A stretch of 57,701 nt of DNA from Pseudomonadota bacterium (GCA_022709365.1 JAKLIY010000028.1:1-57701), one strand, 5' to 3'. Counted from the first letter of the stretch, positions 38,066 to 48,720 are shown. Notes: generated from the sequence alone by a model not told the origin. Program-made: numbers and translations.

Positions 38066-40867
38066 TCAACCCGGTTCGTTGATCAGCAGCGCGACCGGGA
38101 AATGCTGCAATACCTCCCGCAGCCATAACGCCTCTTCGCCCTGCACCGTTTGCCCGGTCAAGACGTTGCGCCAGTGCAGGCGTGAACCGGGCGGCGGCAG
38201 CACCCGGGTTTCATGCCAGATCGCCTCGCCCAAGGGATATTCGCCATCCTTGACCAAGCCACTTGGAAAACGCGGCGCGACGATCAATGCCCGCCGCTCA
38301 CCCAGTTCCCGGGCAAAGGCGACCACATGCCCCTTCAACCCCCCGATCACCGTCAATTTCTGGTAAGCGCCGTGCTGGAACAATTCGCATTCCACCCCCC
38401 GCGCCTGCAAGGCGTGATAAATCAGCAACAGTTTGATCCGGCCATCTTCCGGGGCGGCCAACAATTCCGTGATCAGTTGCACAATTCCCGCGCTGGCCCG
38501 GGACTGGAGATCCTTGAGCAACGTACTGCGCCGTTCAAAATCCACCGGCCGCCGATTGTCCGGGTCCACCAGACTTAAATCCCAGAGTTCCGTCCCCTGG
38601 TAGAAATCAGGCAGGCCGGGCGCAGTCAGTTTGAGCAGCGTCTGGGCGAGTGAATTGAGAACGCCGTAGTGCTGAATTCGCCGTTGGAATGGCAAAAACG
38701 CCTGAAGAAAGGGATTGTCCTTGCCCGGCTTCATCACCGCTTCGGCGAAGGCGAGCAGCGCATCTTCATAGCGGCAGTTCGGCTCCAGCCAGTTGGTGTG
38801 GACTTTCGCCTCGCGGACCGCCTTGATCAGATAGGCTTTGACCCGTTCGATGAAGATCGGGTATTCAGCCAGATCAAAAGGATAAGCCCCCAGCAGGGTC
38901 TGATACAGCAGATATTCATCGTCCTTGCCGGGAGCTTCCCCGTCATCGAGGCGCATCTTGCATTCCCGATTGATGTCATGCCACTCCCGCAGGCAACGTT
39001 CCCACTCGGCGGGCATTTCCGATAGCACGTTCAACCGGGCGCGGACATCCTCGCCGCGCTTGGTGTCATGGGTGGCGCTGGCGTTCATCGCATGGGGCCA
39101 GCAGGACACGCGATGCTGGTTGAAGGCGTGGAATTCGTCGAGATCAATGCCGAACTGCAAGGGACCCGCGCCCACCTCGTTTAACGACAACAGGCGGTTG
39201 TAGACATAGAAGACCGTATCTTCCACGCCCTTGGCCATCAGCGGGCCGGTGAACTGCTGCAAGCGCATGACGAAGTGCAGCCACTGATCCTTGTCTTCAG
39301 CGGCCATATGTTCATCAAATTCCAGGTACAGGAAGCGTTTGATGAATTCCAGTTCATTGCGAAAATCGGGAATATTGGGCCGGGCCTGGGCCAGAACCCG
39401 ACCGATGCATTCCTGGTCCGCCCGACTGGCGCCAGCGCGGCCCATGTAGCTGCGATACACCGGGAATTGCACCATGATCTCGACCAGCGCCATCTGAAGT
39501 CCGTACAGGGTAAAGTCGCTGGCGTAGCGGTAGCGCTCGGAGATGCGTTTGAGCAGATGCACGAGGTTGTCAATATCCCCGGCCAGATGCTTGTCGATGA
39601 TCATGCGCTTGTTGCGGTCAATCAACATTTCGCAGGAAGTCGCATCGCCGATGAAGGCGTGGTAGAGCGCGGTAAACGCCGCTTCGGACGCTGGTTGGCA
39701 GAACAGATTGTTGACGACGCCGAGAAAATCGTAGCCGCTGGTGCCCTGGCACGGCCAGCTCACTGGCAATTCCTCGCCATGCTCCAGAATCTTCTCGACC
39801 ACCAGATACACATAGGGCGCTTGTTCGCGCAGGCGCTGGAGATACTGGGCCGGGTCATAAAGACCGTCGATATGATCAACGCGCAGGCCGTTAATCTTGC
39901 CTTCGGCGACCAGGCGCAGGATCAGCTCATGGGTGTGGGCGAAGACTTTGGCTTCCTCGATCCGCAGTGAAATCAGATCGTTGATCGTGAAGAAGCGCCG
40001 ATAGTTGAGTTCTTCATTGCCCACTTTCCAGTAGGACAGGCGAAAGAATTGCTCATCAAGCAAGTTGTCGAGCAGATCGAAACTTTCCGGTTTGCCCGCT
40101 TCGCCGTTAAAGATGCGGATATTCTCCTCAATGAAGGTGCGCACTTCGGGGGCGCTGTTCCACAGTTCCCACAACAACTGCTTGATGAAAGAAATCTGGT
40201 TGTAGCGTTCCTGCCCTTCTTCGCCGGAAGGGATGTATTTGAGCAGATAGAGAACGCCCAGCAGCTTGATGAAATGGGGATGGCTGCGGCCTAACTGGTT
40301 GCGCAACCGGGCCAGATCGTAGCTGATCACCCGGTAATAGGATTCGATGCGGATCGGGAAGCGGAACTCGTAGTAGTGAACCGCCAAGCCCTGCTCGCTG
40401 TAGCGTAATTGCAGTTCGCCGCTTTCCAGACAGTCGCCGTAGAACTTGCCGAGAAACGGCGCGAGTACCCGGCCACGAATCCCCTCATAAAGATGGTTCC
40501 AGTTGATGTCGAAGAATTCGTGGTAGGGTGAATCCGGGCCATTTTCCAGCACGTCCACCAGCATTTGATTCTGGCTGTTGAACGACATGTGATTGGGAAC
40601 GATGTCCTGCACCCAGCCCAGACCATGCTGTTTGAGAATCTGACTGAGCATCTCGAACCGTTCCAAGCCACCCAGTTCCGGATTGATGGCATGGCAATCC
40701 ACCACATCGTAACCGTGCGCACTACCCCGGCGCGGGGTGAGAATTGGCGAGGCGTAGAGATCAGAGATGCCGAGATTGGCCAGATAGGGTGCAATCACTA
40801 TGGCGGCGTCAAAATCGAAATCCGGAGTGAACTGCAGACGATAGGTCGCAACGGGAATGCGCATCAT
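38066..40867 (-). CDS. treY: malto-oligosyltrehalose synthase
   Basis: GH13 enzyme that turns the reducing end of a maltodextrin into a trehalosyl unit by intramolecular transglycosylation. 933 residues, normal for TreY. Features: VATYRLQFTPDFDFDAA at the start, ISDLYASPILTPRRGSAHGYDVVD, the nucleophile in GLRVDHIDGLYDP, the glutamate in VEKILEHGEELP, and HDTKRGEDVRARL. Downstream of treZ on the same strand; together they convert glycogen-derived dextrin to trehalose. Converges with pssA, 8 bp apart. Confidence 0.95.
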   Translation of the reverse strand: MMRIPVATYRLQFTPDFDFDAAIVIAPYLANLGISDLYASPILTPRRGSAHGYDVVDCHAINPELGGLERFEMLSQILKQHGLGWVQDIVPNHMSFNSQNQMLVDVLENGPDSPYHEFFDINWNHLYEGIRGRVLAPFLGKFYGDCLESGELQLRYSEQGLAVHYYEFRFPIRIESYYRVISYDLARLRNQLGRSHPHFIKLLGVLYLLKYIPSGEEGQERYNQISFIKQLLWELWNSAPEVRTFIEENIRIFNGEAGKPESFDLLDNLLDEQFFRLSYWKVGNEELNYRRFFTINDLISLRIEEAKVFAHTHELILRLVAEGKINGLRVDHIDGLYDPAQYLQRLREQAPYVYLVVEKILEHGEELPVSWPCQGTSGYDFLGVVNNLFCQPASEAAFTALYHAFIGDATSCEMLIDRNKRMIIDKHLAGDIDNLVHLLKRISERYRYASDFTLYGLQMALVEIMVQFPVYRSYMGRAGASRADQECIGRVLAQARPNIPDFRNELEFIKRFLYLEFDEHMAAEDKDQWLHFVMRLQQFTGPLMAKGVEDTVFYVYNRLLSLNEVGAGPLQFGIDLDEFHAFNQHRVSCWPHAMNASATHDTKRGEDVRARLNVLSEMPAEWERCLREWHDINRECKMRLDDGEAPGKDDEYLLYQTLLGAYPFDLAEYPIFIERVKAYLIKAVREAKVHTNWLEPNCRYEDALLAFAEAVMKPGKDNPFLQAFLPFQRRIQHYGVLNSLAQTLLKLTAPGLPDFYQGTELWDLSLVDPDNRRPVDFERRSTLLKDLQSRASAGIVQLITELLAAPEDGRIKLLLIYHALQARGVECELFQHGAYQKLTVIGGLKGHVVAFARELGERRALIVAPRFPSGLVKDGEYPLGEAIWHETRVLPPPGSRLHWRNVLTGQTVQGEEALWLREVLQHFPVALLINEPG

Positions 40868-40938
40868 AGGATGGCCCTCAGCAGTGGAAAAAGAAGACGG
40901 AACAGGGGCGGTTCACCCGTTAAGCCAGCCAGCAGCGT

Positions 40939-42777
40939 CTACCGTTCAGCTATGTAGACCACAACGGCGTAAGCCGGCAACATCAGCGCATTCGGCAGAT
41001 TCCCGTCAGTCCACTGCATGGGCAGAGCCGAACCGTCGCCGCCCCAGACAGAATCAGCGGCGTCAAGCTGTTTCCGCCAAGCCCCGGCGCCCGGTTGAAC
41101 GGTCACGGTCGCCGGCTCGGCGGCAAAATTCATCCAGATCGCGACCCGGCTTTCATTACACCAGCGTCGCAGTTCCAGCACGCCCGGCGCAATCACCGTC
41201 GCGGTCAGACTGGCGTTATCAAGATGCGTCAGGGCGGGCAGTTCCCGCCGCAAGCGCAGCAGTTCGCGGTAAAAGGCGCGCAACCGGCCATGTTGACCGG
41301 TTTGACGGAGTTCCCATTGCAGCTTGGAACCCTGAAAAGTCGCCTCGGACTGCGGATCGGGCGCTTCGCCGGCGGCGTGGAAGGCCATGAATTCCTGCTT
41401 CCGGCCCTCGCGCACGTTTTCAATCAACGCCGGGTCGCCGTGGCTGATGAAATACTGGAACGGGCGCAGTTCGCCGTATTCCTCGCCCATGAACAGCAGC
41501 GGCAGGTAGGGCGACAGCAAGACCGCCGCCGCCGCCAGTTTTAAAGCTGGAAACGGTAGCAGACCGGATAGCCGTTCACCGAGCGCCCGGTTGCCCACCT
41601 GATCATGATTCTGGCTGCACACGACGAAGCGCCAGGCCGGGCAGTCTGCGGCGTCAGCGCCGTGAAAACGCTGGCGGTGTGCGGAGTAGTCGCCAGCGTA
41701 GACGAAGGGCTGACAGTAGGCTTGCGCCAGTAGCTCCAGCGCGCCGAAATCTTCGTAATAGCCGTGGCGCTCGCCAGTCAGCACGGTATGCAGGGCATGA
41801 TGAAAATCGTCACTCCACTGGGCGTCCAGCCCGTAACCGCCGATGTCCGGGGAACGAATCAGCCGGGGATCATTCAAATCGCTTTCGGCGATGAGATGGC
41901 AAGATCGGCCTGAACGCCGCCCGCAATGTGCAGCGGCTTCCGCCAATTCCGCCAGAATGTGCCGGGCGCCGAAGTCGTAAATGGCGTGAACCGCGTCCAG
42001 CCGCAGCGCATCGCAATGGCAGGTCTCGAACCAGTAGCGGACATTCTCGACCATGTATTCGCGCACGCCGGGGCTGTGCGGGCCGTCGTAATTGACTGCA
42101 TCGCCCCAAGGAGTGCGGTAGCGGTCGGTAAAGTAGGTTCCCAGTCCCCAGAGATAATTGCCTTCCGGGCCGAGGTGGTTGTAAACCACATCCATAATGA
42201 CTGCCAGGCCCTCGCGATGGCAGGCGTCCACCAGCCGCTTGAGGCCCGCGACGCCACCGTAGGAATGTTGTACGGCGTAAGGATAAACGCCGTCGTAACC
42301 CCAGTTGCGTTGGCCGGGGAATTGGGCGACCGGCATCAACTCCAGGGCGTTCACCCCCAGTTCGCGCAGTTCCGGCAAACGCGGGATGATCGCGTCGAAC
42401 GTGCCTTCCGGGGTAAAGGTTCCAATATGCAGTTCGTACATCACCCATTGCGCGAGCGGTAAAGATCGCCAACCGGCGTCGCTCCAGGCGAAAGCGTGAT
42501 CGACTACTGCGGAGGGTCCGTGAACGCCTTGTGGTTGACTGTGGGAGGCGGGATCAGGGCGGTCAATTTCCCCATTCCACTGGTAGAAGTAGCGCACGCC
42601 GGGGTCGATGCCGGTGACGGTGGCGCGCCAGTAACCCCGTTCATCGCGGGTCATGGGAATGAGCCGGTCTTCGGGAGCGACGAGGTGGACCGCCGCCTGT
42701 TTCAGCAAGGGTGCCCACAGGGTAAAGGCGCAGGAGCGGTCGCTGTGATAAACAGCGCCAAGGGTTGATCGGTTCAT
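40939..42777 (-). CDS. treZ: malto-oligosyltrehalose trehalohydrolase
   Basis: GH13 enzyme that releases trehalose from the trehalosyl dextrin made by TreY. 612 residues: an N-terminal CBM48-like domain (SCAFTLWAPLLKQAAVHLV), the catalytic barrel with NALELMPVAQFPG, MDVVYNHLGPEG, the nucleophile in ALRLDAVHAIYD, the acid/base in LIAESDLNDPRL and VCSQNHDQVGNR. 71 bp upstream of treY. Confidence 0.95.
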   Translation of the reverse strand: MNRSTLGAVYHSDRSCAFTLWAPLLKQAAVHLVAPEDRLIPMTRDERGYWRATVTGIDPGVRYFYQWNGEIDRPDPASHSQPQGVHGPSAVVDHAFAWSDAGWRSLPLAQWVMYELHIGTFTPEGTFDAIIPRLPELRELGVNALELMPVAQFPGQRNWGYDGVYPYAVQHSYGGVAGLKRLVDACHREGLAVIMDVVYNHLGPEGNYLWGLGTYFTDRYRTPWGDAVNYDGPHSPGVREYMVENVRYWFETCHCDALRLDAVHAIYDFGARHILAELAEAAAHCGRRSGRSCHLIAESDLNDPRLIRSPDIGGYGLDAQWSDDFHHALHTVLTGERHGYYEDFGALELLAQAYCQPFVYAGDYSAHRQRFHGADAADCPAWRFVVCSQNHDQVGNRALGERLSGLLPFPALKLAAAAVLLSPYLPLLFMGEEYGELRPFQYFISHGDPALIENVREGRKQEFMAFHAAGEAPDPQSEATFQGSKLQWELRQTGQHGRLRAFYRELLRLRRELPALTHLDNASLTATVIAPGVLELRRWCNESRVAIWMNFAAEPATVTVQPGAGAWRKQLDAADSVWGGDGSALPMQWTDGNLPNALMLPAYAVVVYIAER

Positions 42778-42920
42778 GGGAGTGCATCCTTCGGTTAGTC
42801 CCTCTTGGATCGCAGGAAAAATTCCCTCTTTTTTCGATTAAAACACATCAAAACCGGTTTCTGGAAACCCCATGGCCCCCTTGGAACCCCCGGCGTCCCC
42901 GGTTTATACGGAATATTCGG

Positions 42921-42948
42921 CTGACAAAACTGGCAAAATCGCCATAAT
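42921..42948 (+). promoter_or_regulatory. candidate leuA promoter
   Basis: CTGACA (42921-42926) and CATAAT (42943-42948) are 16 bp apart, about 75 bp upstream of the leuA start. The remaining 249-bp treZ-leuA gap holds GGTTT/AAACC inverted bases and C-rich DNA; no leucine-rich leader peptide was seen. Confidence 0.4.
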
Positions 42949-43026
42949 CGTTATCCTTAAATCGCTGCCGCCCGCTAGCTTTTCCCAGCTCCGGCGCGGT
43001 GGGTGAACCTGACTGGAGAGCGCCGC

Positions 43027-44562
43027 ATGAACAAACTGATCATTTTCGACACGACCCTGCGCGATGGCGAACAAAGCCCTGGCGCGTCCATGACCAAGGA
43101 AGAGAAAGTCCGCATCGCCAAGATGCTGGAGCGGATGAAAGTCGACGTCATCGAAGCCGGTTTCCCGATTGCCAGTCCCGGCGATTTTGAAGCAGTGCGG
43201 GCGGTGGCGCGGGCGGTCAAGGACAGCACGGTGTGCGGCCTGGCGCGGGCGGCTGATGTAGACATTGACCGGGCTGGCGAAGCGTTGAAAGAGGCGGCGG
43301 CGGGCCGTATTCACACCTTTATCGCCACCTCGCCGATCCATATGCAGATGAAACTGCGGATGGAGCCGGATCAGGTGCTGGAGCGGGCGGTCGAAGCGGT
43401 GCGCCGCGCCCGGCGCTGGACGGACGATGTAGAATTCTCCGCTGAGGACGCGGGCCGTTCGGAACTGGATTTTCTCTGTCGAATTACCGAAGCGGTGATC
43501 GCCGCCGGGGCGCGCACGATCAATATTCCCGATACGGTCGGCTACAACGTCCCCGATCAGTTCGCCCACACCATCCGCAGTCTGATCGAGCGGGTGCCGA
43601 ACGCCGATCAAGCCATCTTCTCGGTGCATTGCCATAACGACCTGGGGCTGGCGGTGGCCAACTCGCTGGCGGCGGTGCTGGCCGGGGCGCGACAGGTCGA
43701 ATGCACGATCAATGGTCTGGGCGAACGGGCCGGCAATGCCTCGCTGGAGGAAATCGTCATGGCGGTGCGTACCCGCCGCGACGTGTTTAACCTGGAAACC
43801 GGCATCGACACGACGCAGATCGTCCCGGCCTCGCGGCTGGTCGCCAACATCACCGGCTTCCCGGTGCAGCCCAACAAGGCCATCGTCGGCGCTAACGCCT
43901 TTGCTCACGAATCCGGCATTCATCAGGACGGCGTACTCAAGCATCGGGAAACCTACGAAATCATGCGCGCCGAAGACGTAGGCTGGAGCGCCAACCGCAT
44001 GGTCATGGGCAAGCATTCCGGTCGCAACGCCTTCCGGACCCGCCTGGAAGAACTGGGGGCCAGTTTCGCCACCGAGGAAGAATTGAACGCCGCCTTCGCC
44101 CGCTTCAAGGAACTGGCGGATAAAAAGCACGAGATTTACGACGAGGATTTGCAGGCGCTGGTCACCGACGCCTATTTGGTCGCCGAAAATGAACGGGTGA
44201 AATTGCTCTATCTGCGGGTCTGCTCGGAAACCGGCGAGACGCCGTATGCCCAGGTGACGTTGGCGGTGGACGGTCAGGAACGTCAGGCGGCTGCCGAAGG
44301 TGGCGGCCCGGTGGACGCCGCGTTTAAAGCCATTGAAAGCATGTTGCAAACCGGTACTGACCTGTTGCTGTACTCGGTGAACAACATCACCAGCGGCACC
44401 GATTCGCAGGGCGAGGTGACGGTGCGGGTGGCCAAGGGCGGACGGATTTTCAACGGTCAGGGCGCGGATACGGACATCGTCATCGCCTCTGCCAAGGCTT
44501 ATGTGAACGCGCTCAACAAGGTGCTGCAACCGGTCGAGCGGGCGCATCCGCAATTGCTATAA
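43027..44562 (+). CDS. leuA: 2-isopropylmalate synthase
   Basis: First committed step of leucine synthesis: condenses acetyl-CoA with 2-ketoisovalerate. 511 residues. [15 protein letters not shown] is the metal- and substrate-binding signature of the HMGL-like barrel; [17 protein letters not shown] carries the metal-binding histidines; the C-terminal allosteric leucine-binding domain begins near residue 390. The ATG at 43027 ([14 protein letters not shown]) is preferred with GGAGAG upstream. Confidence 0.95.
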   Translation: MNKLIIFDTTLRDGEQSPGASMTKEEKVRIAKMLERMKVDVIEAGFPIASPGDFEAVRAVARAVKDSTVCGLARAADVDIDRAGEALKEAAAGRIHTFIATSPIHMQMKLRMEPDQVLERAVEAVRRARRWTDDVEFSAEDAGRSELDFLCRITEAVIAAGARTINIPDTVGYNVPDQFAHTIRSLIERVPNADQAIFSVHCHNDLGLAVANSLAAVLAGARQVECTINGLGERAGNASLEEIVMAVRTRRDVFNLETGIDTTQIVPASRLVANITGFPVQPNKAIVGANAFAHESGIHQDGVLKHRETYEIMRAEDVGWSANRMVMGKHSGRNAFRTRLEELGASFATEEELNAAFARFKELADKKHEIYDEDLQALVTDAYLVAENERVKLLYLRVCSETGETPYAQVTLAVDGQERQAAAEGGGPVDAAFKAIESMLQTGTDLLLYSVNNITSGTDSQGEVTVRVAKGGRIFNGQGADTDIVIASAKAYVNALNKVLQPVERAHPQLL

Positions 44563-44570
44563 ATTTGATA

Positions 44571-45518
44571 ATGACGGCCAAACGCCCTTATCTGGAAGCG
44601 CTCGGCATCCCTCTGTGGCTGCCGCGTCAGACGCTGGCGGTGCATCCGCAATCGGTGGACGTATCACCTCCGCCAGCGGGAGAGAAGTTGGGGGAGAGAG
44701 CGGAAGAATCCAACCACCCCGGCGCTACGCGCCACCCCTCCTTATCCGAGGAGGGGAATACTCAAGATCGCCCCTGGTCCGCTATGAATATTGACGAGAG
44801 AGATTTGCCCGAACCCTTGCCGCCCGATGACTGGGTGCCGGATGACCACTGGGAGCCGGTCAGCGAACTCGACATGGCTGATTTTTCACCGCCGCCGCCC
44901 GCCCTGAGCCGTGAAGTGCGCATTGCCGGAATGGACTGGGAGGAACTCATCGCGGAGGCACGTCAATGCCAGGCGTGCGGATTGTGTACTACCCGCACCC
45001 AAGTTGTATTCGGCGTCGGCAACCGCCAGGCCGACTGGTTGATCATTGGTGAAGGTCCCGGCGCAGATGAAGACCAGCAAGGCGAACCCTTCGTCGGGCG
45101 AGCAGGCAAATTGCTGAATCCGATGTTGCTCGCTATCGGTGTCCAGCGCGAGCAAGCGTATATCACTAACATCGTCCGTTGCCGTCCGCCGGAAAATCGA
45201 GAGCCGACGCCGGAAGAAGCGGCGAAATGCCGGCCCTTTCTGGAACGGCAGATGGCATTAATCCGACCACGCATCATTCTCGCGCTGGGTCGTATCGCCG
45301 CCCAGAATCTGTTGAATACCGACACGCCGATTGGCAAGCTGCGTGGTCAGGTGCATCGTTTCGGGCCATCGCGCATTCCGGTGGTGGTTATCTACCATCC
45401 CGCCTATCTGTTGCGTTCGCCGCGCGAGAAGCGCAAAGCCTGGGACGATCTACGTCTTGCGCGTCGTACACTGGCGGCTGAATTGGCGGATTCGGAGCGG
45501 AGACGCGCCGATCCATGA
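44571..45518 (+). CDS. family 4 uracil-DNA glycosylase with inserted repeat in linker
   Basis: Iron-sulfur uracil-DNA glycosylase, 315 residues. The catalytic half (about 125-315) has four cluster cysteines (CQAC, the Cys of [11 protein letters not shown] and the Cys of AAKCRPF), motif [17 protein letters not shown] and the C-terminal HPAYLLRSP. Residues 1-31 ([10 protein letters not shown]) and a Pro/Asp-rich linker precede it. Within the linker, residues about 32-64 are encoded by a palindromic repeat element (44665-44758). 9 bp after leuA; its stop overlaps the rimI ATG. Confidence 0.88.
   Translation: MTAKRPYLEALGIPLWLPRQTLAVHPQSVDVSPPPAGEKLGERAEESNHPGATRHPSLSEEGNTQDRPWSAMNIDERDLPEPLPPDDWVPDDHWEPVSELDMADFSPPPPALSREVRIAGMDWEELIAEARQCQACGLCTTRTQVVFGVGNRQADWLIIGEGPGADEDQQGEPFVGRAGKLLNPMLLAIGVQREQAYITNIVRCRPPENREPTPEEAAKCRPFLERQMALIRPRIILALGRIAAQNLLNTDTPIGKLRGQVHRFGPSRIPVVVIYHPAYLLRSPREKRKAWDDLRLARRTLAAELADSERRRADP
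44665..44758. repeat. palindromic repeat element inside the glycosylase gene
   Basis: The stretch holds GGCGC-TAC-GCGCC (44721-44733) and CCCCTCCT-6nt-AGGAGGGG (44735-44756) preceded by purine-rich GGGGGAGAGAG sequence, a make-up like the intergenic repeats near bioF in this window. Here it is read through in frame. Whether it is multi-copy in the genome cannot be seen. Confidence 0.6.
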
Positions 45519-46003
45519 GCGCATTACCAGTCAACGTGTTGCGCGAACCCGTGAGCAGCCAATTTCGCAGAATGCTTTACGCCGATCTGCGGGAAATCAT
45601 CCTGATCGAAAATCGGGCTTATCAATTCTGCTGGACCGAGGGCGTTTTCCGCGATTGCCTGCGAGCCGGCTATCACTGTCAGGTGCTGGCGGTTCCGAAC
45701 GGAGGGGCTATCCAGGGCTATGGGATCCTGTCCGTAGCGGTCGGTGAGGCGCATATTTTCAATGTCTGTGTGCGACCGGAATTGCAGGGACGCGGCCTGG
45801 CGCGGCGGATCCTGGATCATCTGCTGGGCATCGCACGCGCCGAGGCGGTGAAAACGGTGTTTCTGGAAGTACGGGCCTCCAATACCCCTGCCCTCCGCCT
45901 CTATTCAGCCGCTGGCTTTTGCGAAATTGGCGTCCGGTCCAGCTATTACCCTGCCGCCAAGGGTCGCCGGGAAAATGCGCTAGTCATGGCCAAGGAACTC
46001 TAA
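45515..46003 (+). CDS. rimI: ribosomal protein S18-alanine N-acetyltransferase
   Basis: GNAT acetyltransferase of 162 residues that acetylates the N-terminus of S18. The acetyl-CoA loop VRPELQGRGLARRIL and the C-terminal EVRASNTPALRLYSAAGF block are characteristic of RimI. ATG overlaps the glycosylase stop (ATGA). Its last bases overlap bioD on the other strand. Confidence 0.88.
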   Translation: MSALPVNVLREPVSSQFRRMLYADLREIILIENRAYQFCWTEGVFRDCLRAGYHCQVLAVPNGGAIQGYGILSVAVGEAHIFNVCVRPELQGRGLARRILDHLLGIARAEAVKTVFLEVRASNTPALRLYSAAGFCEIGVRSSYYPAAKGRRENALVMAKEL

Positions 46004-46698
46004 CCACTCCCGGAGGACGCCGTATCCGCTGCGAATTCTCTTAACTCCGCCAACCGCAGCGTCCCGGCAGCCCTGACCGGATTCGCCCCGTAGGGTGTCA
46101 CCCCTAGTAAAGGGGCATTCAACCGAGTGCTTAACGTCTCGATATTCGCATCAAAGCGCGCCATTGCCGGTTCGATCCGGTTAGCGACCCAGCCCGCCAA
46201 GCGTATCCCCCGCCCCTGGATCGCCTCGGCGGTCAACAAGGCATGATTGAGGCAGCCCAGTCGCATCCCCACGACCAAAATCACCGGCAACGCCAGCGCC
46301 TGAACCAGGTCGGTCGTATCTGTTCGTTCATCGAGGGGCACGCGAAATCCGCCCACGCCTTCCACCCAAACCACCTCTACCAGTTCCTGCAACTGTTCAA
46401 AGGCTTGGCGAATCACCGCAATGTCAATGGGCCGGTTGGCTTCATGGGCAGCGATATGCGGCGCGATAGGAGGAATGAACAGAAAGGGGTTGATCAAGGC
46501 CAGGGGCGGCTGGATGGAACTGGCGGCCAGCAGTTGCGTGACATCGCCATTGCGCCCGTCATCCTCGACGCCTGCCGCAATCGGTTTCATGCCGACCGTG
46601 ATCAGTCCCAACTGACGGGTGGCGTGCAACAAAGCGCAGGTTACATGGGTTTTACCCGCGCCGGTGTCGGTGCCCGTCACGAAAAAAGCGTGTTTCAT
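46000..46698 (-). CDS. bioD: dethiobiotin synthetase
   Basis: ATP-dependent ring closure of DAPA to dethiobiotin, next-to-last biotin step. 232 residues. The P-loop is TGTDTGAGKTHV; VEGVGGFRVPLDE is the second conserved motif. Start at 46698 is preferred because AAGGGGAT precedes it; ten further upstream codons overlap bioC. Last gene of the bio cluster. Confidence 0.93.
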   Translation of the reverse strand: MKHAFFVTGTDTGAGKTHVTCALLHATRQLGLITVGMKPIAAGVEDDGRNGDVTQLLAASSIQPPLALINPFLFIPPIAPHIAAHEANRPIDIAVIRQAFEQLQELVEVVWVEGVGGFRVPLDERTDTTDLVQALALPVILVVGMRLGCLNHALLTAEAIQGRGIRLAGWVANRIEPAMARFDANIETLSTRLNAPLLGVTPYGANPVRAAGTLRLAELREFAADTASSGSG

Positions 46699-46700
46699 GT

Positions 46701-47519
46701 TCAATCCCCTTTCACTCTCTCTCCGCATCGGTCAGCGATCAGCCAAACCCCATCATAAGTTAACGGTAGTCCCCGGTCTTCGCGCAACCGCTCGTAACGG
46801 GTGGTAATCGCTTGCCAGGCGGTGCGACTGAATGGGGCGGGCCGCCGCTGTTCCACCTCGCGCGCGCCGACCGCCTTGACGCGGCGCAACAGGGCGCGCA
46901 AATCAGGATAGTACCGGCGCACCGGCTGCCGCCGCCAAAGCCGAACCTGCCAACCCCCGACCTCGCAGCCCGCCAGCAACCGCGCCGGATCGGGAATCGC
47001 CAGCACATGGCTGTAATCGTCGATCTCGTTAAAGGCATGGCGCAACTCGGGAAAATTGTCCGTACCCAGCGTCGCCACCGCCAGCATCCCGTCAGGCTTG
47101 AGCACCCGTCCGGCCTCGGTCAGGCACCGTTCAGGATCGTTCCACTGCCAGGCCAGGCTCGACCAGTACAGGTCAAATTGACTATCCGCGAATGGCAGCG
47201 CCTCAATGTCAGCGCACACCCGCCGCGCCTGAGGACTGCGGGTGCATGAGGCAAGCAACATGCCGGGCGCAAAATCGACCAGGCTGAGTTCAGCCAACGG
47301 CCAGCGTTGCGCCAGCCAATGGATGCCGTAGCCAGTGCCGCAGCCCGCATCCAGAATAGCGTCAGGTTCAGAACTGGGGGCGACCTGCTCGAAATAATCG
47401 GCTAACCGGTCGCACACCTCGCGCTGCACATCCGCTGCCTCGTCGTAAGTGGTCGCGGCCTGATCGAATGCCTGACGAATCCGCTGTTTGCCGGGCAAGT
47501 TCGGGGATGAACTCAGCAT
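46701..47519 (-). CDS. bioC: malonyl-ACP O-methyltransferase
   Basis: SAM-dependent methyltransferase that masks malonyl-ACP so fatty acid synthase can build pimelate for biotin. 272 residues with KQRIRQAFDQAATTYDEAA at the start (BioC signature), the SAM motif LDAGCGTGYGIHWL and SSLAWQWNDPE. Start overlaps the bioF 3' end by 7 bp. No bioH is found in the window. Confidence 0.92.
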   Translation of the reverse strand: MLSSSPNLPGKQRIRQAFDQAATTYDEAADVQREVCDRLADYFEQVAPSSEPDAILDAGCGTGYGIHWLAQRWPLAELSLVDFAPGMLLASCTRSPQARRVCADIEALPFADSQFDLYWSSLAWQWNDPERCLTEAGRVLKPDGMLAVATLGTDNFPELRHAFNEIDDYSHVLAIPDPARLLAGCEVGGWQVRLWRRQPVRRYYPDLRALLRRVKAVGAREVEQRRPAPFSRTAWQAITTRYERLREDRGLPLTYDGVWLIADRCGERVKGD

Positions 47520-48718
47520 CGGTTAACAGGCGCTCCCTCCCCCTTGGCGGGGGAGGGTCGGAGGGTCGCGCATTCCCGCAGCGCCGCAATCAGCGCATCA
47601 ATTTGCATTTCACTGTGCGCCGCCGAGAGCGAAATCCGCAGCCGGGCGGTCCCAGTCGGCACGGTCGGCGGGCGGATGGCGGGAACCCACAGGCCACGAA
47701 TCAACAGTTGTTCGGCCAGCGCCACGGCAGCCTGATTTTCGCCAATGATCAGCGGCTGAATCGCAGTTAGCGAGGGTATCAATCGCCACGGCAACCCGGC
47801 CAGTCCATTCCGCAGGCGGGCAATCAACGCTTGCAGATGCGCCCGCCGGTCGTCGCCCGCTGCAATCAGTTCCAGACTGGTCAACAACGCGGCGGCAATG
47901 ACGGGACTGGAAGCCGTGGTGAAAATGTAGGGTCGCGCCCGCTGCATCAGCCATTCCAGCACGCGATGATCGCCGGCCACAAACGCCCCGGAAACGCCCG
48001 CCGCCTTGCCCAGCGTACCCATCAGTATCAGGCGCGGTGACGGCGGCAGATCAAAATAAGCCAGACTACCCCGCCCGCCGGGACCGAGTACGCCGAAACC
48101 GTGGGCGTCATCGACGACCAGCCAGGCGTCAAACCGCTCGGCCAGTTCCAACAATTCCGGCAGCGGCGCCAGATCACCATCCATGCTGAAGACCGCATCA
48201 GTGAGTATCAGTTTGCGGCGAGCGCGGTTGCTCTTCAGGTAGTCGGCCAGCGTGGCCAGATCGCCATGCGGATAGCGGATATGCTCCGCGCGGGCCAGTT
48301 GGGCGGCGTCGATCAATGAGGCGTGGTTGAGCCGGTCAGCGAAAATGGCGTCATGGCGTTCCACCAGCGTCGGCGCAACGGCCAGATTGGCCATGTAGCC
48401 GGTAGTGAAATACAGCGCCCGCTCCCGACCGACAAACGCCGCCAGCCGCTGTTCCAATTCCTCATGCGGGTGCAGATGACCGCTGACCACATGCGATGCG
48501 CCACTGCCCACGCCCCACCGCGCCGCTGCTTCCTGAACGGCTGCAATGAGAGCCGGATGGTTGGCCAGGCCCAGGTAATCATTGCTGCAAAAAGCGATGA
48601 GGCGGCGGCCATCGATCACGGCTTCCGGGCCGCAGGGAGAATCCAGCGTCCGGCGACGACGCACCAGACCTTCCGCCGCTAACTGGGTCAGACGGGTTTC
48701 CAGTTCATCCCAAATCAT
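47513..48718 (-). CDS. bioF: 8-amino-7-oxononanoate synthase
   Basis: PLP enzyme that joins pimeloyl-ACP and alanine. 401 residues. [24 protein letters not shown], the Lys in [13 protein letters not shown]. The last dozen residues ([16 protein letters not shown]) are encoded by a palindromic repeat and are not typical of the family. Upstream, its start codon abuts a second repeat whose GAGGGG may act as Shine-Dalgarno. Confidence 0.92.
   Translation of the reverse strand: MIWDELETRLTQLAAEGLVRRRRTLDSPCGPEAVIDGRRLIAFCSNDYLGLANHPALIAAVQEAAARWGVGSGASHVVSGHLHPHEELEQRLAAFVGRERALYFTTGYMANLAVAPTLVERHDAIFADRLNHASLIDAAQLARAEHIRYPHGDLATLADYLKSNRARRKLILTDAVFSMDGDLAPLPELLELAERFDAWLVVDDAHGFGVLGPGGRGSLAYFDLPPSPRLILMGTLGKAAGVSGAFVAGDHRVLEWLMQRARPYIFTTASSPVIAAALLTSLELIAAGDDRRAHLQALIARLRNGLAGLPWRLIPSLTAIQPLIIGENQAAVALAEQLLIRGLWVPAIRPPTVPTGTARLRISLSAAHSEMQIDALIAALRECATLRPSPAKGEGAPVNRC
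47535..47567. repeat. palindromic repeat at the bioF 3' end
   Basis: CCCTCCCCC and GGGGGAGGG (9 bp, 5-nt loop, 47535-47557) then TCGGAGGG. The element has been read into the last codons of bioF just before the bioC start. Confidence 0.6.
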
Positions 48719-48720
48719 AT

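Noticed and set aside
42904..44553. 549-codon minus-strand frame opposite leuA
   Set aside because: Antisense shadow of leuA with no domain features.
44665..44758. CRISPR-like repeat
   Set aside because: Only single palindromes, no regular repeat-spacer array here or elsewhere in the window.
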